Part shown: in pieces, positions 14,375-25,671 of the stretch
Layout of the letters: each line of letters begins with the position of its first letter
Position numbering within the stretch: position 1 is the first letter of the stretch
Assembly: GCA_963841715.1 (NCBI GenBank)
Contig: CAWJDP010000002.1
Span: 124,001 to 188,000, forward strand
Direction of reading: 5' to 3'
Origin: DASPWW01 sp963841715
GTDB taxonomy: Bacteria > Actinomycetota > Thermoleophilia > Solirubrobacterales > 70-9
DNA: 64,000 bases
The notes under the pieces: model-generated
Told to the model about the DNA's origin: nothing
The model's database searches: none
The model's input: only the letters and a program-made list of their open reading frames with translations
Translations under genes and position numbers: made by a program

Positions 14375-17155
14375 ATGGCGGGCGCAGCGAACCAGGCCCC
14401 GGAGCCGCACATCGATCCGAACGAGCGGATCGAGCTCCTGCTCCGCGACCTGCGCGCCTCGCGCGACGGCCTCTCGTCGCGCGAGGCCGAGCGCCGCCTC
14501 GTCTCGCAGGGCCCCAACGTCCTCGAGAGCCGCAAGCAGCGAAACTGGCCGCGCGAGCTTGCGCGCCAGTTCACCCACCCGCTCGCGCTGCTGCTGTGGG
14601 GCGCCGCCGCGCTCGCGGCGGTCGCCGGGATCGTCCCGGTGGCGATCGCCGTCGTCGTGATCATCGTCCTGAACGCGATCTTCGCTTTCGCGCAGGAGCT
14701 CCAGGCGGAGCGAGCGGTCGAGGCGTTGCGCGCCTTCCTTCCCAGCCACGCGCACGTGCTCCGCGACGGCGAGCCGGTGGAGATCGAGGCGAGCGGCCTC
14801 GTCGAGGGCGACGTGCTCGTGATCGAGGAGGGGGATCGCGTCTCCGCCGACGCGCGGCTGATCGACGGATCGGTCGAGGTCGACATGTCCACGCTCACGG
14901 GGGAGTCGATCCCGGTAACTCGCTCGGCCGAGCGCATTGACGCCGAGCGTGCGCTGATCCAGGCGCGCGACCTCGTCTTCAGCGGCACGAGCTGCACCGG
15001 AGGCGAGGCGCGCGCGCTCGTGTTCGCGACCGGGATGCGGACGGAGATCGGGCGCATCGCGTCGCTCTCGGAGCGGGTCGAGACCGAGGAGAGCCCGCTC
15101 GAGCACCAGGTGCGCCGCGTCGCGTGGCTGATCGCCGGAATCGCCGTGACGCTCGGGATCGCGTTCATCCCGGTCGCGAAGTTCGTCACCGGGCTCCCAC
15201 TCCACGACGCCGTCGTGTTCGCGATCGGCCTCATCGTCGGCAACGTCCCCGAGGGCCTGCTGCCGGTGATCACGCTCGCACTCGCGGTCGGCGTACGGGG
15301 GCTGGTGCGCCAGGGCGCGGTGGTGAAGCGACTGAGCGCGGTGGAGACGCTGGGCTCAACCGATGTCGTGTGCACAGACAAGACCGGGACCCTGACCGAG
15401 AACCGGATGCGCGTGACCCGGATCTGGAGCGCCGGGAAGGCGTTCGATCTCGAGCAGAGCGGGGGAACCGAAGAGGCGACGCTCAGCCGCGCGATGCGTG
15501 CGCTCGCCGACGCTAGCTCGGCCTGCAACAACGCCCACCTCGACGGCGAGGGCGACGGCGCCGCCGTCGGCGATCCAACCGAGGCCGCGATGCTGCTTGC
15601 GGCGCAGCAGCTCGGTGCGGACGTCGCCCGCGATCGCCGCGAGTGGCAACGCCGGCGCGAGTTCCACTTCGACCCCGCGCTGAAGCTGATGTCTACGGTC
15701 GATGAGCGCGACGGAGGACTGTGGGTGAGCGCCAAGGGCGCGCCCGAGGCGCTGCTGCCGCAGTGCAGCTCGGTGGTCCGCGCGGATGGAGAGCCGGCTC
15801 CGCTTGGCGCCGCGGAGCGATCAAGGGTTGAGGCTCAGGTTGATGACTACGCCCGTCAAGGACTGCGCGTGCTCGCCGTCGCTCGCCGCAGGCTGCGGGA
15901 TGGCGACGAGCCGTCGAAGCGCGAGGACGCCGAGCGTGATCTCGAGCTGCTCGGGCTCGTCGCGATGCTCGATCCACCGCGGGCCGAGGTCGCCGAGGCA
16001 GTGGAGCGCTGCCACCGCGCCGGGATCCGAATCATCGTCGTGACCGGAGACCATGGGCTGACCGCCGCCGCGATCGCGCGCCGCGTCGGGATCGCGCGGG
16101 ACGAGCCCCATGTCGTCACCGAGGAGGAGCTCGATCGTATGAGCGAGCCCGAGCTCGACCGGCTCCTGCGCGAGGGCGAGGAACTGATCTTCGCGCGGAG
16201 CACGCCCGAGGCGAAGCTGCGGATCGCGGACGCCCTGCGGGCCGAGCATCACGTCGTTGCGATGACCGGCGACGGCGTCAACGACGCGCCGGCGCTGCGC
16301 CGCGCCGACATCGGTGTCGCGATGGGCGCCTCGGGGACCGACGTCGCGCGCGAGGCGGCGACGATGGTGCTCACCGATGACAACTTCGCCACGATCGTCG
16401 CCGCGGTCGCCGCCGGGAGGCGGATCTACGACAACATCCGCAAGTTCATCGTCTACATCTTCGCCCACGCGACGCCCGAGGTGACGCCGTTCCTGGTCTT
16501 CGCGCTTGGCGGCGGGGCGATTCCGCTTCCGCTCACCGTGCTCCAGTTGCTCGCCTTCGACGTCGGGACCGAGACGCTCCCCGCGCTCGCGTTGGGCCGC
16601 GAGCCGGCCGAGCCGGGGATCATGCGCCGTCCGCCCCGGGCGCGCGACGAGGGCATCATCAACGGCGACATGCTGGTGCGCGCGTGGCTGTTCATGGGGG
16701 TGATTGCGGCGGCGCTTCAGATGGGCGCGTACTTCTACACGCTGCTGAAGGCGGGGTGGTCACCGGGGGATCCGGTCGGCCACGGCCACCCCCTGCACGA
16801 CGCCTATCTCAAGGCGACGACGATGACCTTCTCGGCGATGGTCGTCGCGCAGATCGGGACCGCGTTCGCGTCGAGGACCGAGCGTGCCTCCCTGCGCTCG
16901 GTCGGCGTGTTCTCGAACCGGCTGTTGCTGTGGGGGATCGCCTTCGAGCTCGCGCTGGCAGCCGTGTTCGTCTACGCGCCGCCGTTCCAGTCCCTGCTCG
17001 GAACGACCGCGCTAGGCCCCAGCGATCTCGCCATCCTGCTGCCGTTCCCGTTCATCGTCTGGGGCGCGGACGAGCTGCGCCGCTGGGTGCGGCGCCGGAG
17101 CGCACAGCTCCCCGGGGCCGACGGGACCGTGAGCCAGCCGCAGTCGGCTCCGTAG
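14375..17155 (+). CDS. P2-type cation-transporting ATPase (IIC-like)
   Basis: The 926-residue P-type ATPase has all core motifs: actuator TGES (DMSTLTGESIPVT), phosphorylation site CTDKTGTLTEN with Asp about residue 335, and hinge MTGDGVNDAPALRRADIG. M4 reads GNVPEGLLPVITLAL, with the Asn and PEGLL of Na,K-ATPase-like (type IIC) pumps rather than the AxPEGLP of Ca2+ pumps. M5-M6 holds HATPEVTPFLVFALG and FDVGTETLPALALGREP. Ion specificity is therefore uncertain; Na+/K+ or H+ are possible. A TTG at 14330 overlapping the previous stop would add 15 residues. A cation P-type ATPase is also found in the mycobacterial DosR regulon. Confidence 0.88.
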   Translation: MAGAANQAPEPHIDPNERIELLLRDLRASRDGLSSREAERRLVSQGPNVLESRKQRNWPRELARQFTHPLALLLWGAAALAAVAGIVPVAIAVVVIIVLNAIFAFAQELQAERAVEALRAFLPSHAHVLRDGEPVEIEASGLVEGDVLVIEEGDRVSADARLIDGSVEVDMSTLTGESIPVTRSAERIDAERALIQARDLVFSGTSCTGGEARALVFATGMRTEIGRIASLSERVETEESPLEHQVRRVAWLIAGIAVTLGIAFIPVAKFVTGLPLHDAVVFAIGLIVGNVPEGLLPVITLALAVGVRGLVRQGAVVKRLSAVETLGSTDVVCTDKTGTLTENRMRVTRIWSAGKAFDLEQSGGTEEATLSRAMRALADASSACNNAHLDGEGDGAAVGDPTEAAMLLAAQQLGADVARDRREWQRRREFHFDPALKLMSTVDERDGGLWVSAKGAPEALLPQCSSVVRADGEPAPLGAAERSRVEAQVDDYARQGLRVLAVARRRLRDGDEPSKREDAERDLELLGLVAMLDPPRAEVAEAVERCHRAGIRIIVVTGDHGLTAAAIARRVGIARDEPHVVTEEELDRMSEPELDRLLREGEELIFARSTPEAKLRIADALRAEHHVVAMTGDGVNDAPALRRADIGVAMGASGTDVAREAATMVLTDDNFATIVAAVAAGRRIYDNIRKFIVYIFAHATPEVTPFLVFALGGGAIPLPLTVLQLLAFDVGTETLPALALGREPAEPGIMRRPPRARDEGIINGDMLVRAWLFMGVIAAALQMGAYFYTLLKAGWSPGDPVGHGHPLHDAYLKATTMTFSAMVVAQIGTAFASRTERASLRSVGVFSNRLLLWGIAFELALAAVFVYAPPFQSLLGTTALGPSDLAILLPFPFIVWGADELRRWVRRRSAQLPGADGTVSQPQSAP

Positions 17156-17241
17156 TAAGCCGCAGTCGAGATCAGCCGACCCCCCCGATGTGCGAGCCGG
17201 CGGCGGGCGTAATGATTGCTCCTCCGATCGACCCAGAGCGG

Positions 17242-17481
17242 ATGACGACAGCCCCCGAAGAGCACCGCGCATCGCCGGGCGACCGGCTGGTGATCCACGG
17301 CCACCAGCTCGGCGAGCCCGAGCGGGACGCCGAGATCCTCGAGGTGCTGGGCTCCGGCGGCTCGCCGCCCTTCAAGGTGCGGTGGACGGACACCGGGGCC
17401 GTCAGCGAGGTCTTCCCCGGCTCGGATGCGGTCGTGCAGCACTTCGCGCACGATGCGAATCCCCGCTCGAAGCGCTCGTAG
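17242..17481 (+). CDS. DUF1918 domain protein
   Basis: The 79-residue small cytosolic protein is nearly all DUF1918, an SH3-like beta barrel common in Actinobacteria. Conserved parts are PGDRLVIHGHQLGEPERDAEILEV and PPFKVRWTDTGAVSEVFPGSDAVVQHF. Function is unknown. The ATG at 17242 keeps only a short leader before the domain; an in-frame ATG at 17212 is possible. It lies between the P-type ATPase and the DUF779 gene, with 21 bases to the latter. Confidence 0.82.
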   Translation: MTTAPEEHRASPGDRLVIHGHQLGEPERDAEILEVLGSGGSPPFKVRWTDTGAVSEVFPGSDAVVQHFAHDANPRSKRS

Positions 17482-17502
17482 CGGCGGCTGGGCGGATCCA
17501 GG

Positions 17503-17844
17503 ATGAGGACTACGACCAAGGTGACAGCCACTCCCGACGCGCTCGAGTTGCTCGAGCACGTCCGCGAGCGGCATGGTCCGCTTGCCTTCTTCCAGCCGGG
17601 AGACTGCCACGACGGGAGCGCGGTGATGTGCTTGTCGCGCGCGGAGCTGCTCCCGACCGACAACGACGTGAAGCTCGGCGCGATCGGTCCCTCCCCCTTC
17701 TACGTCGACCGCGGGCAATGGGAGCGCTGCGGGAAGCCCGAGCTCGTGATCGACGTCGCGCCGGGCGAGGGCGGGAAATTCTCCCTCGAGGGCCCGGAGG
17801 GCGTCCGCTTTGTAAGCCGGGCCGCGAAGCATTCGCAGGGGTGA
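17503..17844 (+). CDS. DUF779 family protein
   Basis: The 113-residue protein matches DUF779, a small family often encoded near aldehyde or alcohol dehydrogenases. Visible family features are VTATPDALELLEHVRERHGP, a cysteine-containing GDCHDGSAVMC segment, GPSPFYVDRGQWE and IDVAPGEGGKFSLEGPEGVRF. The two cysteines and a histidine in the centre could bind a metal; that is inference. No aldehyde dehydrogenase is nearby here. The stop overlaps the GTG of the cyclase gene, so the two are probably co-translated. Confidence 0.85.
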   Translation: MRTTTKVTATPDALELLEHVRERHGPLAFFQPGDCHDGSAVMCLSRAELLPTDNDVKLGAIGPSPFYVDRGQWERCGKPELVIDVAPGEGGKFSLEGPEGVRFVSRAAKHSQG

Positions 17845-18968
17845 CGGGACCGACGGGTCGACCTCCCACCGCGGACGAGCTCGCCGGCGAGCTCGGCCTC
17901 CCCGCCGAAAAGAGCGAACTGATCGCAGCTCTGATGCGACTCGGCGTCTCTCCGGAGCAGATGCGCCTCGCAGCCGAGCACGGCCGGCTCGAGGATGCGA
18001 TCTTCGAGCAGATCCTCGACCCGGAGCGGGGAAGGCGCACGGTCACCGCGCGAGAGATCGAGCGGAGGGGCGGATTGCCGGTCGCCGACACCCAGGCGAT
18101 GATGCGCGCGCTTGGGCTGCCCGCCCCGGGGCCCGACGACCCGCTCTTCACCGGCGAGGAGGGAAGCGCATTCGTCGAGCTCGGCCGGCTTGGCGAGCTG
18201 TGGACCGAGGAGACCCGCATGCAGGTCTCCCGCGTCTATCACCATGCCCTCAGTCGGATCGCCGAGACCGAGGTCGATCTGTTCCGCTCGCGCGTTCAGC
18301 GCCGCCTGCGCGAGAGCAGCGCGAGCTCGCTCGACGCTCTCGCGGCGGTCCGGGAGGCGTTCGGGGAGCTGCTGCCGCTCGCCGACCCGATTCTTCTCGG
18401 GGTCCACAGGCGCAAGGTGGAGCAGGAGCTCACGCAGGCGGCGATCTGGGAGGTTGAGCTCGAGGCCGAGGGCGCCGTCCCGGGGTCGAGGGATGTCACG
18501 CTGCTCTTCTGCGACCTCAAGGACTTCACCTCCTACGCCGACGCGCGCGGGGACGCTGCGGCGCTCGAGGTCATCGAGCGCCTTGCCGACGCGGTTGAGG
18601 AGCACCTTGGCGAGCGCGGGCGGCTCGTGAAGGCCCTCGGCGACGGCTACATGCTTGCCTACAGGGAGCCTGGTGAGGCGATCGCGGCGGCGGCGCGGAT
18701 CGCCGCGGCGATGCGGGACGTGGAGGACGTCGGGCTTCACGCCGGCGTCCACAGGGGGGTCGCCGTGCTGCGCGACGGCGACTACTTCGGCCGCGCCGTC
18801 AACCTCGCCGCCCGGTTGCTCGCCGCCGCGGATCGCGGCGAGCTGATCGCGACTGCGAACGTGGCGGCGAGCACCGGTGAGCGCGACTGGGAGGCACGCG
18901 GCCCGCGCTGCCTGCGCGGGTTCGCCGAGCCGCTCGAGATCTACTCGCTCAAACTGGGATCGGTCTAG
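17841..18968 (+). CDS. class III adenylate/guanylate cyclase
   Basis: The 375-residue soluble protein has a helical N-terminal regulatory region (residues 1 to about 210) and a C-terminal class III cyclase domain. The catalytic part shows the metal-binding aspartates in LLFCDLKDFTSYAD and VKALGDGYMLAY, and the conserved FGRAVNLAARLLAAADRGEL. The lysine in VKALGDG fits ATP use, so cAMP is the likely product. The N-terminal region resembles the autoinhibitory domain of mycobacterial Rv1264-type cyclases. It starts at a GTG overlapping the DUF779 stop. A possible cAMP reader, a cyclic-nucleotide-binding protein, lies in the hydrogenase operon at 34258-34728. Confidence 0.88.
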   Translation: MTGPTGRPPTADELAGELGLPAEKSELIAALMRLGVSPEQMRLAAEHGRLEDAIFEQILDPERGRRTVTAREIERRGGLPVADTQAMMRALGLPAPGPDDPLFTGEEGSAFVELGRLGELWTEETRMQVSRVYHHALSRIAETEVDLFRSRVQRRLRESSASSLDALAAVREAFGELLPLADPILLGVHRRKVEQELTQAAIWEVELEAEGAVPGSRDVTLLFCDLKDFTSYADARGDAAALEVIERLADAVEEHLGERGRLVKALGDGYMLAYREPGEAIAAAARIAAAMRDVEDVGLHAGVHRGVAVLRDGDYFGRAVNLAARLLAAADRGELIATANVAASTGERDWEARGPRCLRGFAEPLEIYSLKLGSV

Positions 18969-19012
18969 CGCTTGCATCCCGACCGCCGGCGTCCATTACG
19001 CTGGCGAGGCGG

Positions 19013-20414
19013 GTGGCCAAGCTGCATGAGGTTCCGATCGCGCCGCTGCCGACCGACAGGTTCCGGGAGCTGCTCGGGGACCGCTACCGGGAAGTGGAGG
19101 AGGGGATCCTGCGAGGCCGCGAACTGTTCGCGGGCCGCGTCGTGTGGCACGTCAACTCGACTGCCCGGGGCGGCGGCGTGGTCGAGCTGCTCACCTCGCT
19201 GCTCGCCTACGCTCGCGGAGCCGGCGTCGACACGCGATGGGTCGTGATCGAGGGCAACACCGAGTTCTTCAACGTCACGAAGCGGATCCACAACCAGCTC
19301 CACGGCTCCGTGGGCGACGGAGGTCCGCTCGGCGACGTCGCGCGCGAGATCTACGAGGGGGTGATGTCGGACAACGCCGAGGCGCTCGCGAGCATCATCA
19401 GGCCGGGCGACATCGTCTACCTCCACGACCCGCAGACCGCGGGGCTGATCCGGGCCGCTCGCGAGGCGGGCGCGCACACCGTGTGGCGCTGCCACGTCGG
19501 CCTCGACGAGCCGAACGAGATCGCCCGGCAGGCGTGGGCCTTCCTGCGGCCCTACGTGGACGAGGCCGAGGTGTACGTGTTCTCCCGCAAGCAGTTCGTT
19601 TGGGAGGGCCTCGAGGAGAGCAGGACCTGGATCGTCGCGCCGTCGATCGACGTCTTCTCGCCGAAGAACCAGCACCTCGCCCCGGAGACCGTCGACGGGA
19701 TCCTCCACACGGTGGGGCTCGGCGGGCGGGATCACGGCGCCCCGGCGGCGTTCGAGCGCGAGGACGGCACGCCTGCCCGCGTCGATCGCCCGGCGGCTCT
19801 GTGGCAGGAGGCCCCGCTCCCGGACGACGCCAATGTCGTCACCCAGGTTTCGCGGTGGGATCGACTCAAGGATCCGGTGGGCGTGCTGCGCTGCTTCGCG
19901 CATCACATCCCCGATGCGCACCTCGTCCTCGCGGGCCCGGCCGTCGAGGCGGTAGCCGACGACCCCGAGGGCCAGGAGGTGCTGGCCGAGGTCGAGGAGG
20001 TGCTCGATGGCCTCGAGACGGAGGTCGCCGACCGAGTCCACCTCGCCGGGCTCCCGATGGACGACGTCGAGGAGAACGCGGCGATCGTCAACGCGATCCA
20101 GCGGCGCTCCGACGTCGTCGTGCAGAAGAGCCTCGCGGAGGGATTCGGGCTCACGGTCGCCGAGGCGATGTGGAAGGTGAGGCCGGTCGTCGCGAGCCGC
20201 CGCGGGGGGATCCAGGACCAGATCGTCGACGGCAAGAGCGGCCTGCTGCTCGACGACCCACACGACCTCTCCGCCGCCGGCAGCGCGATCACCGGCCTGC
20301 TCGACGACCCCGAGCGCGCGCACGAGCTCGGCAGCGGAGCACACCGCCGGGTCCGCGAGCAGTTCCTGGGTACGCGCCACCTGATCCAATACCTGCGACT
20401 GCTCGACAGCCTGC

Positions 20415-20440
<26 letters not shown>
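19013..20440 (+). CDS. GT4 glycosyltransferase, trehalose synthase (TreT)-like
   Basis: The 475-residue GT-B fold enzyme is similar to trehalose glycosyltransferring synthase (TreT), which makes trehalose from ADP/UDP-glucose and glucose. N-terminal VVWHVNSTARGGGVVELLTSLL is the TreT acceptor-side motif. The donor site is in QKSLAEGFGLTVAEAMWK and VVASRRGGIQDQI. The GTG start at 19013 follows 44 bases after the cyclase stop. Its last 26 bases overlap the convergent P-type ATPase gene. Trehalose production would fit stress survival. The exact sugar products need testing. Confidence 0.85.
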
Positions 20441-22994
<2,554 letters not shown>

Positions 22995-23020
22995 TGATTG
23001 CGCCCCGCAGGCGCCACCGC

Positions 23021-24484
23021 CTACGGGCGCCGGTACCCCGGGATCTCGAACCGGATCGTCGCGCCCTCGCCGGGCTCGGACTCGGCCCAGATCCTGCCGC
23101 CGTGGGCCTCGACGATCGCGCGCGCGATCGCGAGCCCGAGACCGCTGCCCCCGACCTGTCGGGCGCGGGAGGCGTCGGTGCGGTAGAAGCGGTCGAAGAG
23201 GCGCTCGACCTGCGCGGGGGAGATGCCCGGCCCGTCGTCGGAGACCGAGAACTCGATCGTCCCGTCCACGGGCGCCGCGCCGACCGTGATTTGGCCGTCG
23301 GAGTCCGTGTGCGAGACCGCGTTCCGGACAAGGTTTCGCAGCACCTGCGCGAGCCGATCCGGGTCCGCGTCGAGCACGCCATGCGGCGTGCCCTCGACGC
23401 GGTAGTCGCGTGGGCCGAACAGCGGCAGGTCGCGACGCAGGTCGGCGAGGAAGTCGTCGAGATCAACGACTCGGCGGTGAACGAGCGTTCCCGACTCCGC
23501 GTTCGCAAGCGTGAGCATGTCGTTGACGAGCCGGTCCATGCGGTCGAGCTCGCGAAGCAGCTTCGCGGCGCGGTCGGGATCGGGCGTCTCGCCCGTGACC
23601 TGCTGCAACTCGATCTCGCCGCGCAGCAGCGTGAGCGGGGTTCGGAGCTCGTGCGAGGCGTCGGCGACGAACTCACGCTGGCGCCGAAACGCGTCCTCGA
23701 GCCGGTCAAGCATGTGGTTGAACGACTCCGCGAGGCTCCTCGCCTCGGTCGAGCCCTCGACCTCGAGGCGCTCGGTGAGATCTCCGGCGTCGACGGCCTG
23801 GGTGAACCGCGCCAGCCTCCGCAGCGGCCGCGTGATCAGGGTTGCGACCCAGAGCCCGATCGCGACCGACGCGACGAGCGCGAGCGCGCCGACGATCAGG
23901 AACGTGCTGCGCAGGCCCGCCTGCGCCTCGGTGACCGGATTCAGCGGGTCGGCGACACGGAACGTCCCCAGCTGCTTGCCGCCGACGACGATGCGGTGGC
24001 TGTACACGCGCAGCGAGCCGGCCTCGGTGGTCGAGAGCGTGCTCAGTCCGGGCGGAGCGTCGAGCAGCGTCCCGCGGCCGATCTCCTGGACCTCCTCGCC
24101 GCCTGAGCCGCTGCTGCCGTTCCCGCCCGCGTGGTTCTTCTCGTTGCGCTCGATCTCGTGCTGGACGACCTCGCGCTGGTTCGTCACCACGGGGCCGCGG
24201 GAGACCTCGATCGCGAAGATCCGCGACTCGGGGTGGTAGCGCTGCGAGGCGAGGAACCGCTTGCCGGCGTGCGTCAGCTGGTGACGGTTGCGGACGCCCT
24301 TCAGGCCCTGTTGCGCGAACTCGTGGTACTGGGCGCGGAGGTCCTGGTCGATCCGGTTGCGCAGGTCGGCGCCCGTGCCCTGATGGAGGGCGAAGAAGCT
24401 CCCGCCGACGACGGCGATCGTGATCAACGAGATCGCGATCACAAGCCTGGCGCGCAGGCCGCCGGGGACGATGCGCCTAAGCAT
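23021..24484 (-). CDS. OmpR-partner sensor histidine kinase
   Basis: The 487-residue membrane kinase has a first helix at about residues 12-32 (LVIAISLITIAVVGGSFFAL), then an extracytoplasmic sensor region of about 170 residues. A second helix (FLIVGALALVASVAIGLWVA) and a HAMP linker follow. HisKA has the phosphoacceptor in ADASHELRTPLTLL, and HATPase shows NLVRNAVSHT, DDGPGIS and GGSGLGLAIARAIVEAHGG. The sensor region includes a Gly/Ser-rich loop and a helical segment with many Gln and His residues; no known ligand domain is recognised. The ATG at 24484 overlaps the response regulator stop by 8 bases. Confidence 0.93.
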   Translation of the reverse strand: MLRRIVPGGLRARLVIAISLITIAVVGGSFFALHQGTGADLRNRIDQDLRAQYHEFAQQGLKGVRNRHQLTHAGKRFLASQRYHPESRIFAIEVSRGPVVTNQREVVQHEIERNEKNHAGGNGSSGSGGEEVQEIGRGTLLDAPPGLSTLSTTEAGSLRVYSHRIVVGGKQLGTFRVADPLNPVTEAQAGLRSTFLIVGALALVASVAIGLWVATLITRPLRRLARFTQAVDAGDLTERLEVEGSTEARSLAESFNHMLDRLEDAFRRQREFVADASHELRTPLTLLRGEIELQQVTGETPDPDRAAKLLRELDRMDRLVNDMLTLANAESGTLVHRRVVDLDDFLADLRRDLPLFGPRDYRVEGTPHGVLDADPDRLAQVLRNLVRNAVSHTDSDGQITVGAAPVDGTIEFSVSDDGPGISPAQVERLFDRFYRTDASRARQVGGSGLGLAIARAIVEAHGGRIWAESEPGEGATIRFEIPGYRRP

Positions 24485-25160
24485 CGCTGCCCGTGTCGAC
24501 GAGCCTGTAGCCCGCTGAGCGCACGGTTTCGATCGGGGCCGGACCGTCGACCGCGGAGAGCTTCTTTCGCAGGTAGCCGATGTAGACCTCGAGCACATTC
24601 GTTCCGGGGTCGTAGTCGTAGCCCCAGACCGCGTTCAGGATCTGGCTCCGCGAGAGCACGTGATTCGGGTGCCGCATCATGTACGCGAGCAGCTCGAACT
24701 CCCGCGCGGTCAGGCGGACCTCGGTGCCCGCGCGCTCGACGCGGCGGGTGCGCAGGTCGAGCGCGATGTCCCCGACCTGGAGGTCGGTCGCGCTGCGCTG
24801 TGCCGGTCGCCGGAGCTGGGCGCGGACCCGCGCCAGCAGCTCCTCGAACGCGAACGGCTTCGTGATGTAGTCGTCCGCGCCTCGGTCGAGCCCCTCGACC
24901 TTGTCGGTCGTCTCGCCGAGCGCGGTCAGCATGACCACCGGAAGCTCCGGGTTGCGTTCGCGGATCGTGCGCAAGACCTCGAAGCCGCTCTTGCCCGGGA
25001 GCAGCACGTCGAGCAGCACGAGCTCGTAGTCGCCGGTCAGCGCCTCGACCTCGCCCTCCTCGCCGTCGCCACAGCAGCGGACCGAGTAGCCCTCCGCCTC
25101 GAGGCCCTTCTCGATCAGCTCCGCGATTCCGCGCTCGTCCTCGACTACAAGTATCCGCAT
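24477..25160 (-). CDS. OmpR/PhoB-family response regulator
   Basis: The 227-residue regulator has an N-terminal receiver domain: acidic pair in VVEDERG, phosphoacceptor Asp in LVLLDVLLPGKSG, conserved Lys in YITKPFAFEEL. A C-terminal winged helix follows, with LTAREFELLAYMMRHPNHVLSR and VYIGYLRKKL. It is the first gene of a minus-strand unit with its kinase. The divergent promoter region at 25204-25259 holds 11-base direct repeats of the kind OmpR/PhoB/PhoP proteins bind, making this the best candidate regulator of that and two related promoters. The target assignment is inference. Confidence 0.94.
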   Translation of the reverse strand: MRILVVEDERGIAELIEKGLEAEGYSVRCCGDGEEGEVEALTGDYELVLLDVLLPGKSGFEVLRTIRERNPELPVVMLTALGETTDKVEGLDRGADDYITKPFAFEELLARVRAQLRRPAQRSATDLQVGDIALDLRTRRVERAGTEVRLTAREFELLAYMMRHPNHVLSRSQILNAVWGYDYDPGTNVLEVYIGYLRKKLSAVDGPAPIETVRSAGYRLVDTGSDA

Positions 25161-25203
25161 GCCGGGATGAATGCTAAGCGGCGCCGAGGCGACCGACCGA
25201 GTG

Positions 25204-25259
25204 AGGTAAGAGCACTCTCATTCGCCGCTTACGGCCGGCTCACGGGCCGGCCCCATGAT
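25204..25259 (+). promoter_or_regulatory. promoter with 11-base direct repeats (copy 1)
   Basis: Repeat units are AGGTAA (25204), CTCTCA (25215), CGCTTA (25226) and GGCTCA (25237), each 11 bases apart. The hexamer CATGAT at 25254-25259 follows 11 bases after the last repeat and ends 8 bases before the ATG at 25267. The same arrangement, with identical spacing from CTCTCA to the hexamer (39 bases), occurs at 28822 and 49858. Direct repeats of 11 bases upstream of a -10 box are typical of PhoB/OmpR-activated promoters; the regulator gene ends at 25160, divergent. Confidence 0.65.
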
Positions 25260-25266
25260 CGCGGCC

Positions 25267-25671
25267 ATGAAGCAATCAACCCGAGTAAGGGTCGCCGCCA
25301 CGGTCACCACGCTTTTCGTCGGTGGGCTGGCGGCGGTTGGGCTCTCCCTTCGGGGCGGTGGCGGTTCCACCGCAACGCAGGTTGCGAGCCCGAAGCCCCA
25401 GGTCATCCACCGGACAAAGATCCGGCGGGTTCCGGCGAAGCAGCGCAAGCCGGCAGCCTCCAAGGCCCCCGCGCCGACTCCGGTCTCGGCTCCGGCCCCC
25501 GCGCCGGCACCCGTGGTCTCGGCGCCGGCGGCGGCGCCCGCGGTCGTCTCCCCGCCCTCGCACGTGACGTCGAGAACGTCACCGAGCGGTGGCGGCGGCG
25601 GCGAGAGCGAGGGCGGCGGCGAGGGGAGCCGGACGTCCGGTGGCGAGTCCCACGAGGGCGGCGATGACTAA
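25267..25671 (+). CDS. small secreted or anchored Ala/Pro-rich protein
   Basis: The 134-residue protein has a basic N-terminus, one hydrophobic helix (about residues 8-28, RVAATVTTLFVGGLAAVGLSL) and a low-complexity exported tail. The tail is rich in Ala-Pro (APAPTPVSAPAPAPAPVV) and ends in a Gly/Ser/Glu stretch. No domain is recognised. An in-frame ATG at 25255 exists but lies inside the putative -10 box. The ATG at 25267 fits a leaderless start and is preferred. The stop overlaps the start of the next gene. The tail looks like a flexible cell-wall spanning linker; role unknown. Confidence 0.7.
   Translation: MKQSTRVRVAATVTTLFVGGLAAVGLSLRGGGGSTATQVASPKPQVIHRTKIRRVPAKQRKPAASKAPAPTPVSAPAPAPAPVVSAPAAAPAVVSPPSHVTSRTSPSGGGGGESEGGGEGSRTSGGESHEGGDD

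Noticed and set aside
25255..25266. ATG at 25255 as start of the first small secreted protein
   Set aside because: It lies within the conserved -10-like hexamer. The ATG at 25267 matches the leaderless spacing of the paralogous promoter at 49909.
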